Source: JBAYJY01 sp041664945 | GTDB taxonomy: Bacteria; UBP15; UBA6099 | Assembly (NCBI GenBank): GCA_041664945.1 | Contig: JBAYJY010000239.1 | Coordinates: 1 to 5,771, forward strand | DNA length: 5,771 bases | Direction: 5' to 3' | In this document: in pieces, positions 5,192 through 5,771 of the stretch | Layout of the letters: the number at the start of each line of letters is the position of its first letter | How positions within the stretch are numbered: the first letter of the stretch is position 1 | Program-made: the position numbers and the translations under genes | The notes under the pieces: model-generated | What the model was told of the DNA's origin: nothing | The model's database searches: none | What the model saw: only the letters and a program-made list of their open reading frames with translations

Positions 5192-5206
5192 GGCGCAATG
5201 CCTCTC

Positions 5207-5771
5207 TTATTCCGCATTCTGAAGCAGGAGTTCCTGCTTGAATTTTTTCGGGTCTTTTTCTCCGCGGTAGATCCATACTTTAATTCCGATTTTTCCATAC
5301 GTCGTGAAAGCTTCAGTGTGCGCATAGTCGATGTCGGCTCTCAGAGTGTGAAGCGGCACCGAACCGCGGCGTGTCGTCTCGCTTCGGGCGATTTCCGCTC
5401 CGCCGAGTCTTCCGGAACACTGTATCTTAATTCCGAGAGCGTTGACGCGCATGACTTTTTCCACTGTCTGCTTCATCGCTCTCCGCACCGCGAAACGCCT
5501 TTCGAGCATCATCGCAATGCCTTCGCCGACAAGCCACGCGTCCAGATCGGGCTGTTCGATAGGCCTAATCTTAATATCCACGCTTTTCCCGGTTTTGTCG
5601 CGCAAAGCCTTTGTCAGCGCTTCGATCGTCTCTCCGGACTTTCCGATAACGATGCCGGGCTTCGATGTGTTTATGAACACTGTTATGTTCTTAGCCTTGC
5701 GCTCGATCTCTACGCGTGAGATGCTGCTGAACCGAAGATTCTCGCGCTGCATGCGCTTGAGCACCTTGCCG
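5207..5771 (-). CDS. rpsC: 30S ribosomal protein S3, partial (N-terminus lies outside the window)
   Basis: S3 lies in the 30S head at the mRNA entry channel and takes part in mRNA unwinding together with S4 and S5. The last 187 residues are visible. The KH domain has the RNA-binding GIVIGKSGETIEAL loop (about residues 39-52 of the visible part). The C-terminal domain shows GRLGGAEIARSETTRRGSVPLHTLRADIDYAHTEAFTTYGKIGIKVWIYRGE. Relative to a usual S3 of about 210-230 residues, some 35-40 N-terminal residues are missing past base 5771. The reading frame stays open to the window edge, so the GTG at 5762-5764 is internal rather than the start. The C-terminus is short and has no added tail, unlike S5 and S17. 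It stops with TAA, and the rplP ribosome binding site follows at once. Confidence 0.97.
   Translation of the reverse strand, partial: GKVLKRMQRENLRFSSISRVEIERKAKNITVFINTSKPGIVIGKSGETIEALTKALRDKTGKSVDIKIRPIEQPDLDAWLVGEGIAMMLERRFAVRRAMKQTVEKVMRVNALGIKIQCSGRLGGAEIARSETTRRGSVPLHTLRADIDYAHTEAFTTYGKIGIKVWIYRGEKDPKKFKQELLLQNAE

Noticed and set aside
4130..5719. A 529-codon open frame on the plus strand
   Set aside because: It lies wholly antisense to rpsQ, rpmC, rplP and rpsC, all certain genes. Its product is low-complexity (Arg, Leu, Phe, Ser, His), resembles no family I know, and is explained by codon bias of the opposite strand.
5762..5764. GTG as the start codon of rpsC
   Set aside because: The reading frame continues open upstream to the window edge, and starting here would remove the N-terminal part of S3; the gene is cut by the window end.

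Overview
The window is one uninterrupted minus-strand block of ribosomal protein genes. It covers the end of the S10 operon and most of the spc operon. Read in the direction of transcription (high to low coordinates) the order is rpsC (partial), rplP, rpmC, rpsQ, rplN, rplX, rplE, rpsN, rpsH, rplF, rplR, rpsE, rplO (partial). This is the classical bacterial order. The one departure is that rpmD (L30), which usually lies between rpsE and rplO, is absent: only 56 bases separate those two genes.

All genes point the same way. Their spacing runs from 8-base overlaps (rplX/rplE and rplF/rplR) and a 4-base ATGA overlap (rpmC/rpsQ) to gaps of at most 63 bases, so a single polycistronic transcript with much translational coupling is likely. 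I see no convincing promoter, intrinsic terminator, RNA gene, mobile element or CRISPR array. No stretch longer than 63 bases lacks a gene. Most genes have a recognisable purine-rich Shine-Dalgarno sequence. Ten of the eleven complete genes begin with start codons I could read directly as ATG, GTG (rplR) or TTG (rpsN); rplX also begins with ATG but has three possible starts.

The products assemble the two ribosomal subunits. S3, S17, S14, S8 and S5 belong to the 30S subunit. L16, L29, L14, L24, L5, L6, L18 and L15 belong to the 50S subunit. S14 is the short zinc-binding form and L24 carries a C-terminal four-cysteine zinc-ribbon-like end. S5 and S17 both carry long C-terminal tails rich in Ala, Glu and Pro that the textbook family members lack.

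The source is a bacterium of moderate GC content. The zinc-type S14, four-cysteine L24, absence of rpmD and tailed S5/S17 argue against a close relative of the enteric bacteria and fit an uncultivated or deep-branching bacterial lineage. I cannot name the phylum from the sequence alone. L30 is known to be missing from several groups, including Cyanobacteria, Chlamydiae and the Candidate Phyla Radiation, so its absence alone does not decide the question.

I found no new system of genes. The points worth a second look are the missing rpmD, a perfect 8-bp hairpin between rplR and rpsE, the two tailed small-subunit proteins, the ambiguous rplX start, and possible structure in the rpsQ-rplN and rpsE-rplO gaps.
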